From: Candidatus Thalassarchaeaceae archaeon
GTDB taxonomy: Archaea > Thermoplasmatota > Poseidoniia > Poseidoniales > Thalassarchaeaceae
DNA: 56,652 bases
Direction: 5' to 3'
Assembly (NCBI GenBank): GCA_030747485.1
Contig: JASLKP010000008.1
Span: 1 to 56,652, forward strand
Shown: positions 7,876 to 19,400 of the stretch, one piece after another
Numbering within the stretch: position 1 is the first letter of the stretch
Layout: each line of letters starts with the position of its first letter
Translations under genes and position numbers: made by a program
The notes under the pieces: model-generated
Database searches by the model: none
What the model was told of the DNA's origin: nothing
Seen by the model: only the letters and a program-made list of their open reading frames with translations

Positions 7876-9933
7876 ATGGGCACTGAGACCTCGTTGACTG
7901 CCGCTGAATATCTGGCGCATGAAACGCTTCGAGATGGCCAAAAACAGATGATTCAAGATGGGATTGGCGTCCTTGAAAAGAATGGTTTCCTTTTGTCGAA
8001 TGCACCGACTGGGATTGGCAAAACTGCCGCAGCTCTTTCTGCAGCACTAACAGTTGCACAATCCAGAGATGAACCGACCCACATCATGTTCCTCACAGGA
8101 AGGCAGGCACAACATCGAATCGTTGTCGATACGGTTCGCCTCATTAACGAGAATTGTGAACAAAAGGTGAGATTAATTGACATGATTGGACAATATGGCA
8201 TGTGTATTCATCCAATTTTGTCTGATGAAACACCAATTGGATTCAGTCGGAATTGTGCCAATCTACGCTCAAAGAGACAGTGCGATTATTTCAACGAGGA
8301 GTCCCCTACATTGAGACTCAAAGTATTACAGGATCCTTTGCATGTCCATGAATTGGTTTCTGTCTGTCAAAATCATCATGCCGAAGGTGTTCCAAAACCA
8401 ACATGTCCTTGGAAAGTTGCACGAGAAAGCGCTATTCAGGCAGACGTCATTGTCTGTGATTACAATCATCTGTTCATTGAAAAGATTCGAGATGCCTCAC
8501 TGAAGGCAATGGGAATTGAACTGAAAAACGTCATCGTGATTGTCGATGAAGCACATAACCTCCCCGAACGAATTCTCATGGGATTGAGACACAGACTCAC
8601 GGCGGAATTAATTCGTGATTCAGTGTATGAATTACAAGAGCACAGCGAATCGATGCATGAACGATTTGCAAAGAAGAATTCGGGTGCTTCAACTGCTGAG
8701 GAGATGAAGATATCACGCGCGCGCGCGTGTGAGGCTGCACTCAAGCGATTCAGAAATCGATTATTGCAGTGGATCAAGGAACAAAAAGAAACGATGAGCA
8801 AGTCCAATGGACGCCGGGATGAGTTGGAAATGCGCGTGGAACCGGAACAAATATTGGGCATGCTTCGCCAAGAAATGAATGCTGCAATTTCTGGAGATGA
8901 TATCGAATTATCTGGATTAATCGACGAATTATTGAGAGTGAATGTAGAGGTTGAAGACGGGGAAGAAGAAACTGCATCGTACCGATTGGCTACCGTTTTA
9001 GGCATCCTCAAGCGTTTTGCTCGGTCAAGTGCAATGTGCCTTGCACTTACAATCAAGGGAGATTCCGCTTGGATGACAACGCATCTTCTTGACCCTGCAT
9101 TGATTGGGAAGGATGTTTTTGATACAATCAAAAGTGGTATCTTGATGTCTGGAACACTCACCCCACCACAGATGTTTGCAGATTCGTTAGGCATTCCAAA
9201 GAATCGGCCGATTGTGACCGAAGAATATCCATCTCCTTTCATGGCTGACCGCAGACCTGTGATGATTGCGACAGATGTCACGACATTGTGGGACAAGCGG
9301 GGTGAAGAGAATACACGAAAAATTCGCAATCAACTACATGCCCTCCTCCAACACACACCTGGACACGTTGCAGTATTCTGTCCATCCTATTCGATGCTGA
9401 ACGAGATTATTGGAGAAGGTGATTGGCCTGGACGGGTACTCATCACGGAGCAATCCAATTGGACGAAGAACATGGTAGATGGTGTCATGGATGATATGAG
9501 GAGTTATCGAATACAAGGTCGCAAAGTGCTCCTTGCTGGTGTCTTTGGTGGCAGGATGTCGGAAGGCTTGGATTATTCAGGGAACTTGCTAGATGGGGTG
9601 GCATGTATTGGGATTCCAAACCCACCAAGATCTGTACAAAATGATGCATTGAAAGCATATATCGAAGAAAAGTTCGACCGGAACATCGCATGGCGATATG
9701 CCGTACTTCAACCATCAGTCAATCGTGTCTTACAAGCCATGGGTCGTGCGATTCGTAAAGCCGAAGACCGTGCATTCATCCTATTACTCGACAATCGACT
9801 ACTGAAACCAACATACAAGAGGTGCCTCCCACCAACGTTCACACCATTCACCTCCGATAATCCACAACGTACTGCTAGACAAGTGAAGCGTTTCTTCCAA
9901 CGTCATCCCGAACCTGCAATCGGCGAGGAGTGA
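7876..9933 (+). CDS. XPD/Rad3-family Fe-S DNA helicase
   Basis: This encodes 685 residues from ATG 7876; the frame is open 17 codons further up (7825) without a better start. It is a superfamily 2 helicase: Walker A APTGIGKT (43-50), DEAH box (224-227) and motif VI QAMGRAIRKAEDR near the C-terminus. Five cysteines (110, 127, 136, 164, 177) lie between the Walker A region and the DEAH box, where XPD, FancJ and DinG carry their 4Fe-4S cluster. The family unwinds DNA 5' to 3' in repair. Residues about 275-345 are charged and helical, like the Arch domain. A (CG)6 tract at 8716-8727 encodes Arg-Ala repeats there. Gene upstream is the RHH protein; no nucleotide-excision partner is adjacent. Confidence 0.9.
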   Translation: MGTETSLTAAEYLAHETLRDGQKQMIQDGIGVLEKNGFLLSNAPTGIGKTAAALSAALTVAQSRDEPTHIMFLTGRQAQHRIVVDTVRLINENCEQKVRLIDMIGQYGMCIHPILSDETPIGFSRNCANLRSKRQCDYFNEESPTLRLKVLQDPLHVHELVSVCQNHHAEGVPKPTCPWKVARESAIQADVIVCDYNHLFIEKIRDASLKAMGIELKNVIVIVDEAHNLPERILMGLRHRLTAELIRDSVYELQEHSESMHERFAKKNSGASTAEEMKISRARACEAALKRFRNRLLQWIKEQKETMSKSNGRRDELEMRVEPEQILGMLRQEMNAAISGDDIELSGLIDELLRVNVEVEDGEEETASYRLATVLGILKRFARSSAMCLALTIKGDSAWMTTHLLDPALIGKDVFDTIKSGILMSGTLTPPQMFADSLGIPKNRPIVTEEYPSPFMADRRPVMIATDVTTLWDKRGEENTRKIRNQLHALLQHTPGHVAVFCPSYSMLNEIIGEGDWPGRVLITEQSNWTKNMVDGVMDDMRSYRIQGRKVLLAGVFGGRMSEGLDYSGNLLDGVACIGIPNPPRSVQNDALKAYIEEKFDRNIAWRYAVLQPSVNRVLQAMGRAIRKAEDRAFILLLDNRLLKPTYKRCLPPTFTPFTSDNPQRTARQVKRFFQRHPEPAIGEE

Positions 9934-9986
9934 GGCGGGATGGGTTCAAGGACGTTGCCCGATGACGCGGCATTGGAGAGATTCTG

Positions 9987-10463
9987 ATGGATTGGACTGA
10001 TGTCGAACTGATTGGGATTGAAAATGAGGACACAGAGGTTGTTCGCGAACCCTTGCTTGCTGGCTTAGCAGCATCTCCTAGCGACCTACATGATGCATTT
10101 CTCAGTGGATTACCACACCTACAGGAGACACGCGAATTACACCATGCCATTCTGGAGACTGCTGGGCAGAAACCCGAGGCGCACTTCAGTGCAATTACCA
10201 CAATGCAAACTGCCGAGGCAGCCATTGGAACCATGGGAGGGCATCGAGAAGGAGATTCTCTCGTCCTACCTTTGTCGGGAGCCATTCGTGAACGCGTACG
10301 CCTAGAAATTGCCAAGACCGATGACCTCACTGCACTTCGCATCAATGCTGAGTCCCATCAAGGTGCATCAATCTCAACGACATTCAAACTACCAGCTGGT
10401 AGCGAGCTCGGCCGCGCAGGATGGCGCGGTGACGAGTTGATTATTGACCTGAACAAGAAATAA
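9987..10463 (+). CDS. Unknown protein downstream of the XPD-like helicase
   Basis: This 158-residue acidic soluble protein starts at ATG 9987 with GGAGAG ten bases upstream. The first half is predicted helical (PLLAGLAASPSDLHDAFLSG, then ETRELHHAILETAGQKPEAH). The second half looks like beta strands (DSLVLPLSGAIRERVRLEIA, ALRINAESH, STTFKLPAGS) and ends with DELIIDLNKK. I recognise no family, signal peptide or membrane segment. It follows the helicase by 53 bases on the same strand and may be cotranscribed, so a role with the helicase is possible but unsupported. It converges on the 2993-residue surface gene with only two bases between the stops. Confidence 0.65.
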   Translation: MDWTDVELIGIENEDTEVVREPLLAGLAASPSDLHDAFLSGLPHLQETRELHHAILETAGQKPEAHFSAITTMQTAEAAIGTMGGHREGDSLVLPLSGAIRERVRLEIAKTDDLTALRINAESHQGASISTTFKLPAGSELGRAGWRGDELIIDLNKK

Positions 10464-10465
10464 TC

Positions 10466-13400
10466 TCATCTTCCTGGGATTTCAGCTAGGTTGTAAATCT
10501 CCTGTGTTGTTCGTTGAAGTGCATCAGCTGCTTGTTGACGGTGTGAATCATCCAATTCGTGACGGCTATATCGTGCAATCTCAAACATGTTGTCCAGTGC
10601 AGTAAGGGCCTCCTCACTGATTGGCATTGCCTTACGAATGGCCATCTCGAACTCTCGAACCGTTTCAAAGTCTCGACGTAGGAATCCTTGTGCCATCAAT
10701 ACGCCACAAAGATCCTCATAGCAATTGAAAATTGCTTCTCTAATCGCATCTCCAGCTGCCAATAACTCAGCAGTATAGGAGAAGATTTCTGCCAATTCAT
10801 CAATTGCATCCTTCCTACGCATGTATAGAATCCAAGCACCAGCACCAATGGCAACCACAACGAGTGCCGTGACACCATAGACCCATGCTGACATGCCTTC
10901 AGTTGCTTTTGATTCAGGCTCATATGTGAGCGGATACATTGGCCGAGATAGGTCTGATCGACTTTCTTCATCTAATTCAGGTGCTGTGCTGTTGAACCAA
11001 AGATGCAGCCAACCCCAATGATCAGTATCAGATAGTGGAGGGACGCTGTCAGGATATTCAAATTGGAATGTCCATACTCCAAATTCATCTGTATCACCTG
11101 CACGGTAGTAATCGAGTTGATTCTCTGCCGAATCATTCCTCAAGTGAACTTCTATTGACAATCCAGGAACTGCCTGACTGGAATAGAAATCACGTGCTGT
11201 GACTGTACCCGTTAGTGAATAACTGCCCCAGGCAATCTCACGGGAATCGTCAGTTCCAACATCAAACACTACGCGTACGCGTAGGAAGACATCTACAGTT
11301 GAATTTGCAGCATTAAGATGCCTGGATTCATCTGCTTCACTATTGAGGATGAAATGAATCTCGCCAGGTGTCATGTAGCGATCTGCGACAAATTCAATGA
11401 CGAAGGAACCAGTTTGGTTATCCCAAGTGATTGATGGAGAAGATATTGTTGAATTATCAACGGATAATGATAGAACCAAATCAGACAAGGAATTGCCACT
11501 ACCACCAATCTCAACGATTCGACCTTCAATATGGATTGGGTGTTCAGAATCACCACGAATTGCGTTATCTCTGATGTAAGTAATCTCAAGGTCAACGTTG
11601 GCCCATGTTGTAACCGTCGAGTCTCGTTCACTGCCTAGCCAAGATGTATCACCATCATAGCGTGCAGTCACCAAATGGTCACCACGTGTGCTGGACATAT
11701 CAACGGGGATAATCACTGTAAAACTACCATTAGAATCAGTGATAATTGATGTGAAGGTTGCACCATCTAAAGCAATGTGTACAGTCGCACCAGGGATTCC
11801 TGGGAGGCCGACTTCATCGGTATCATACAATCTTCCAGTCATGACCCAAGACATACCTCTGGTTGCATCTCCACCATTGGAAGCTGATAGGCTGATAGAA
11901 GAGTGGTGGGCAATCCAAATTGTGCCATTGGCCACACCATCGCGGTACCATCCTTGGGCTGGCGCGTATACTTCGATGGAATGATTGCCAAGATCTGTGG
12001 TTGTCGGAATTGTCCAATTGAGTCTCCAAACACCGTTTTCATCAGTTGTCGCATTTCCGATAAGCATACCATCAATTCTGATATCGACTTGATGTCCAGA
12101 AACCCATCCTTCTGGTAAGTTATCACGAACAGTACCACTAAGTTCGATAGTATCACCAATTGCTGCTGCATCAGCAGGTAAGATTGCAACATTCACCGAA
12201 CTGTAAACTTCCCAATTCACCTGCGCATTTGAAGAGAGGTGGAATTCAGCGCCATCGAATTCGACATCCATGGTGACCAATCCCAGTGTCATATCTGCTG
12301 GGACCGGATAAAAGACATCGAAGGTGCCATCATTGCCAGAAGTGACATTCGTTAGGAATACACCATCAAGATATACGCTGATGGTCATATCAGCCACAGG
12401 TCGGTCAACTGAATCCAACAGAACCCCACTAATGGAAATCAATTGCTCTCGGTCAATTTGACCGCCGCCAGATGTGATGTCAATGTGCGTTGGCTGTGTA
12501 GCATTGAATGTGCTATTCAACGATGCTGGCAAGTAATATTCAGGGTTCACTGAATCACCAGAACCGACTGGGTCAACCCACAGATATCCACCATAGAATT
12601 CTACAGAAATATTGTGTGGACCAGCTGTAATACCTTGAGGCAATGTGTAGATGATCGAATAGGCACCAGTTGGACCGTCGCTGAGTGTCGCCCAAACTGG
12701 TCCGACATCACTACCATCCAGAATCAGATGGATGACGCCACCAGTTGCATTTCCATCGGTTCCAACCAAAGGATTTCCATGCTCATCTAGCAATGTTCCA
12801 TTGATGAGTAAGGATTCCCCGGCAATGAGTGTACCTTCAATCGATTCGATTGTCAAATTCGTGGGTGCGAGGACGACGACACGTGTTTGGAATGTATCAC
12901 CGAGTACTCCCGTCGTTCCAGCCAATCCACCATAACTTGCATTGAGCCAATGAGGACCGGGGGTCGTTGAATTACTGACATTGAAAATTCCGCTACCAAT
13001 ACCTGATGCATCTGTGGTAATCCAAAATGAATCGCCCATGCTAATTGATTCAATGAATACACTCTCATTGGCAATTGGAGAGCCTGCGTTATCAACCAAT
13101 ACAATTGACACTGTGAATGAGTTTCCTCGAATGACTCGATCATCTAAATTCAAATCTAGAGGTGATGTGATATCTAGGACTGAATAACCTCGACTGTCAA
13201 ACGTATTGTTACCAGTACTTTCACCATAGAAATTCACTGAAGGTGTGTAATCTGCTGTAATGGTGTGTGTGCCACGAGGGAAGTCTGCATCTAGTGTCAC
13301 AAAGGCCCACCAAGTTCCATTTCCTTGTGCTGTGCCATTGGCTACGACAAAGGTATTCGAAAATCCATCGATATCGAATGTTAAAGTGGGTAACATCGGG

Positions 13401-16400
13401 GTTCCATCTCGAGAGATAATTGCAGAACCGTTGTCAGAGACCAAAGTACCTGTGACATTGAAGCCCCCGCCTGAAATTGGGTTGTCTGTAATATTGTCAA
13501 CAACCAAGATGGTGATTGAGCGAATCGTCACAGTATTGATTGGACTGGCATCAGGATGCATATGCCATGTTCCGTTGTAGTACAATGTAATCGTGATTGG
13601 ACCCAATGGTTGACTCATCGGTACAGAATATGTGAAGCCCACACTGCCATTGATGTCCGTGGTATTCTCTGGGAGCCACGTCTCATGGAATTCAGCCCCC
13701 ACAGATGTGAAGTTAATCATTCGAGGAGCCCCATTCTCTTGGATATCGGTTGATTCAATCAATCGACCTCCAAAGTCAATTGAGTTGCCTCGAGTAACGA
13801 CCACACCACTCAGAGGATAGAGTCCTTCGAAATCAGTAACGCCCATGACCAATATTTGCTTGGTACCTGTCGCAGTGAGATAAAATGGGTTTGAGCCCTC
13901 GATGACTGAGATGACAAGTGTATGATTACCACTGACAATTCCATCACCGTTAGGATCGCTATTCACTGTGAGATTGAATGAACCATTGATGGCCGTCGTA
14001 TGACCTGCTGCCATCATCTCTTCTGCATCATCAAGCCAGAAAATCTCGATATCAACAGGGCCATCGAATTGTCTCGAACTGTTCACGGAATCCTCAATAG
14101 TACCACTAATTTGGAAATTTGCTGCTGCAGTCACTGTGCTTGGAACACTAGCATTGATGTCCACAACAGTTGGAACCTGAACGGTGACATTCGCCAATGT
14201 TTGGTTACCCTTCCATCGTGCACCATTGTTATTGGACAATGAATCTGTGACATCATCATACATGACAATCCAAACATCATAGTAACCAGGATCTTGCTGT
14301 TGAGGGACCGTCCAACTGAGGGTTGCGCGGCCGTTGCTATCTGCTGTCACTGTACCCAGAGAGCTATTCACACCCAGCGCATCCCAGAAGAACTCAACTT
14401 GAGCACCTGACATGTTTTGTGAATCCTCCAGGCCAGGAGGCGGGGTTGAATAGAATGTAGCTACATCCTTAACATCAACTTCGATGATTAAATTCTGATT
14501 GACTTGGACCACAACTGATGATTGATTGAGGAGTAATTGTGACTCTGATTCACAACCCACTCTGGTTGATGCTGGCTCGTCAAGTGCGTAGTATGCCCCT
14601 CCAATGGGTGCACCTGCGGCAAAGTCAGCTGCAATCGTAATGTCGTAAATTCCACCAGGGAAATTAATGGGCATCGTGAATGATAGATTATACTGACCAG
14701 TGGTAGAATTGACCACAGCAGAACCAATGGGTATAATGAATGGAGGAGGAGGATTGCCCATTGGATCAGTTGGACCAACCCCTGGTAATTCAAACTCAAA
14801 GATGAGGGTTGTTTGATTGCCCACAATGACCGCATTGGTTACATCATCACGGATATCTCCCGTGATGTATGAAGAATTTCCAATATGTACCCAATCGCTA
14901 CCGAGTGCTGTGGAGATGACAATTTGTCCCATCATGCGTACATCGCCCATTGAGGTTGCATTCTTGTACCATTGAGTTGATGATGTGTAATTCGTAAACC
15001 AAAGGTAATCACCCACGGGTGTATTTGCACTTGGTGTCCAATCAATAGACATACTACCAAACTCAACATCAACTGATGTATTGGTTGAAACGACTTGTCC
15101 ATCAAATGTAGAAATATATGTTCCATTTGCGGGAAGAACGTAATTCCCTCGATGATCGATTAAGCCAATATTGACACTTGTCATTTGGCCGCGTTGGATG
15201 GGCCCGATACTATATTCAATTGTCAGGTTGGTTTGCAATCCATATCCACCACTCAAATTAGCAATATCATTGGCTTCAAGCAAGTCTGGAACAAACATGA
15301 GTTCGGCGTCGATGTAACCAGGATCAAGTGTCTGAGCATATCCACTCGCGAAATTCCATGTCAAACTGAAGTTTCCAGGGCTAGTCGACCAAGAAGATGC
15401 ATTGATAGTCCAGAAAGTGATGTTTTCCATCGGTCCATTGGTGCCATTCTGCCTCATTTGCAAATATAGGATTCCCGTCATAGGTTGAGGATTTAGACCA
15501 CGAGAGAGAACGGTTCCATTGATGAATAAATCTTCACCGACCGATAGAAGAGAATTGTTTGTACCCGGACCCTCTAGAACAGCAGTCAAATTTGGTGCTG
15601 CGCTAATGTTCAGATTCAGATTGTAGGTCCCTGGCCACACATGATAAGAGGGTGGAACCTGTAAATGCAAACCAGATTCATGCCAACCTGGGAACTCTAT
15701 TGTCGCAGGCAATAAGCCAAGGCCTTCGTTCTCATTCAGTGTGACATTGAATTCGTAATACCCATCAGTTCCAACAGTTGTCTGCATTGACACGACGCCA
15801 TCGATAGAACTCGTGTAATTCATGAATAATGTAAGAGGACCAACCAAGCTTGGATCATCGAATGGAACATTCTCCCAGCGTACATTTCCTGTAACTAAAG
15901 TTGTAGTCCCTGCACCAACAATTGGTTCTCCAGGAATGGCTGGAGATGATTGAGTAATGTTGAGATTCTCTGTAATGTTGATGGTCCAAGAGAATGTTTC
16001 GTAACCATGTGAAACATAACCCGCTTGTGAGACCTCTAGGATGAAGGTTCCAAAGCCCGGTTGCAAAATTTCTGCAGGGATTCCGCGGAGATTGAAGGTT
16101 CCATTCCAATCGGTCATTCCTGTACCAACAGTGCGTTCACTCAAGGCTGCTCCAGATGGATTGGATGCAGCTTCTGCAGGAGGAACAAGGTAGAAAGTAA
16201 CAGTATGATTGTTGACGACTGTCAGATTCTCTGTGAATTGTAAGGTACCATTTAGCCACATATCGCCAGTGGTATGGTCTCGGGATGCTGTCAATGGTGC
16301 CCATTCTTCATTGATTACTTCAACATCGGCTGCAACTGGACAAACATCTAATGGAATCCACCCCATATCGAAATTATTGCCTGCAGCGTTCTGCTGTAGA

Positions 16401-19400
16401 TGAACTTCTGACCAAGTTGCTGAATTGAATCCACTCACTGAATATCCTGCACCATGCCAGAAGCCTCCCTGGAATCCACTCACCTTACGTGTAGGCAATC
16501 CTGCGATTCTGGCCATTGTCGTGTAAGCTGTGGCGAATTCGGTACAACGTCCTTCCTTGGCTGCAACAATCAAGTGATTGGTGAGATCTTCCTCAAGTGG
16601 TAGTGCTGAACCATCATGATTGAGTAAGAAGTCCGTTGTTGCATTTCCATTGCGTAGGTACTCTTGCAATGCGACTGCTTTGTCCCAAGCACTGACTGCT
16701 CCTGCCTCGTTGATGACGGCAAATGTAATGTTGCGGACTTCAGAGTGTGGATGTGCGCTGTCAGTGAATGTAGACGGTACATCTAGAGCATAATTGGTCA
16801 CCCCAACATAGGGAATTGAATTTGACAATTCTGAAGCATCAAACCAGATTTCAGGGGCATCGAGGAACATTGAAAATACACCTGAATCTTCTACAAGAAT
16901 ATCATGCGAAATATTGCCATGACTTACATTGGCTGCTGGATCAGCCCACGCGACAAAACCAGTCGTTGCAGAGGGATGAGCAATGTTGGTATTCATCACT
17001 GGGTTGGTGAAATCCATAATCCATGTTTCTGTAGAATTAATGAATGTTGAATTGGCAATCCACTGATCGTCAGTGAATCCTTGACTCATGAGTGTCCAAA
17101 ATGCAGGTTCCAAGAATGTTGAGTTCTTTCCATAGGATGCACCAGTATACTGATCATAGGTATGTACGCGCCAGAACCGTTCTAGATTCGTGTCAACGCC
17201 CATTGTCGTATTATTTGCAAAGAAATAGATTTCATTCTGGATGACGTCATCGGTCGGATCCCAGGGGTTGTATGACCCACCAATACAGTTGAACATCCAC
17301 ATTGGAGGGGGACATTCCTCACCATCCAACATGCCTCCGCCATCTGTATCTGGATCTCTCCAATCTGTACCGGTATTGTTCTCGACACTGTCCGGAATAC
17401 CATCTCCATCAAAATCGGATGGATGTTGGTCATCACCCGGATCATTTTGTGGATTGGTGCCGTCCAAATACTCCTGCCCATCCCAAACACCACCTGAATC
17501 TGTATCTGGATTCAGATAATCGGTCACATATACATCCACGCTACCATTCCCGATAATTCCCGGGATGAAATCAATCGGGCAACCTGTATTATTCTCAAAA
17601 TAATCGTTGAGCATGTCACCATCAGTATCTCTGTTGTTATCACAAGGCTCCATCGGGTCAGTACCATTCATAACTTCATCATAATCACTGACTAAATCTC
17701 CATCAGAATCTACATCTGTCGGCAATGAAGTGAATCCATACGTACCAAGAAGTTCTTCCCAATCAGCAAGGCCATCACCATCTGTATCTTCATAATCATC
17801 GTCACAATATCTCTGAGTGGATGAAATTGTACCAGCCATTACAGCATCATAATGGCACCATGAACCGTTTTTGGAAACAACATCAGTCGTACCAGCAGGT
17901 GGTGCAAGGGCAACACCAAACAAAATGTTGCCACTTCTGCTAGAATATGCGAAGGAGGTGTGTTGACCTAATGAATCATTGTAATATCCAGTTCCACTGC
18001 TGGTTCTGAAACCTGAACCATCGGTTAATGTAAGTCGTTGCAAAGATGGATTATAGGGATTAGCCGGAAGAGTTGATGAGAAATCAATCATCGAATCACA
18101 GGGGTCGGTACCATGTGACCAATTGCGCTCATCACCATCACCTATTCCTCCGAAATCTGAATCGTAAACGTTCCATAATGTGCAGGTAAGATTCTCTTCC
18201 CAATTTTCGATACCATCATTATCGAAATCCCCCGCATCCTCTCTACGTGTTGGATCCGTTTCATTCGCATCGATTTGACCATTGCCGTTCTTGTCTTCAT
18301 CGCCATCATCTAATTGATCATCATCTGTATTGTTATCACGAGGGTCGCTGGCTTGAGCAGGGTTACCATACAATCCATTGACTTCTACACCATCATCAAT
18401 CCCATCACTATCTGTATCGATATCTGTTGGGTCGGTAAGTAATGTCAGTGCTTCATATGAGTCATTCAAACCGTCACCATCTGTATCTGCAATTTGCGGA
18501 TTTGTGGAGAATACACCATCTACTTCAGCAGTCATTGTTTGACAACCGTTGGGTCCAATTCCAAGAACTGGGTTACAGGGTGAAATTGTTTCAGTACGCC
18601 CACTACCTGCTGGACCGGGTTGGAAATAATCGATTCCCCCAGATGATGTATCCCAAGACGGGTTCATGTATTCGTAAATGTTCAACAATCCATCCCCATC
18701 AGGGTCACCATTCATTCCATCAGCATTGGATGGATTGGTTGCATTAAGGCCGTTTGCAACTTCCCAGCCATCGGACATACCATCATTATCGGTATCCCAG
18801 CCATCTGGGTCTTCGTCGATTAAACCATCACCGTCATCGTCATCGCTCCCACACAAGGCGTCACCATCACCATCACTGTCTGCAGCATCTACAAGGCCAT
18901 CGTAGTCGTTGTCAATACCGTCATTACACATATCTCCCATCGGATCTTCGTCAGCACCATCTCCACCTTGGCCGGGTTGAGCTTGCATGGCTGATTCCTC
19001 GTCCCAATTCCGTACAGGGACTGTGCCATTCCACCAAACACCATTGTCCAATGTATTACTCGTACCAGGCAAATCCCAACTTGAGGGTTCAAGATACGAA
19101 TATTCTTGCAAATTGGTCAATCCATCGCCATCTGGATCGCCAGCAGCGCCATCATTTCCTAGATTTGAAGAATCAAGTGGGTCCAACCCATACTGGTATT
19201 CCCAACCATCTGGTAATCCATCATTGTCACTGTCCCAATCCTGTGGTTGAGTGTTGAGAAGGAATTCAAGGCCGTAAGTCAACCCATCTCCATCTTGATC
19301 GTTTGTAGCCATGGCCTCCCATGAACCAAATTCAAATGCCGAAAGGCTGGCTAGTATCATCAATGATACCAAACCAATTGCCCGAATACGCTGTGGACGT

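Noticed and set aside
7453-7956. A 167-residue minus-strand open frame across the GC hairpin region
   Set aside because: It is antisense to the RHH gene and helicase, is rich in Arg/Gly/Pro from the hairpins, and shows no domain or start site.
8466-9329. A 287-residue minus-strand frame inside the helicase gene
   Set aside because: Ser-rich antisense shadow of a well-supported helicase.
18754-19257. A 167-residue plus-strand His/Arg/Leu-rich frame
   Set aside because: Antisense of the calcium-repeat array of the giant gene.
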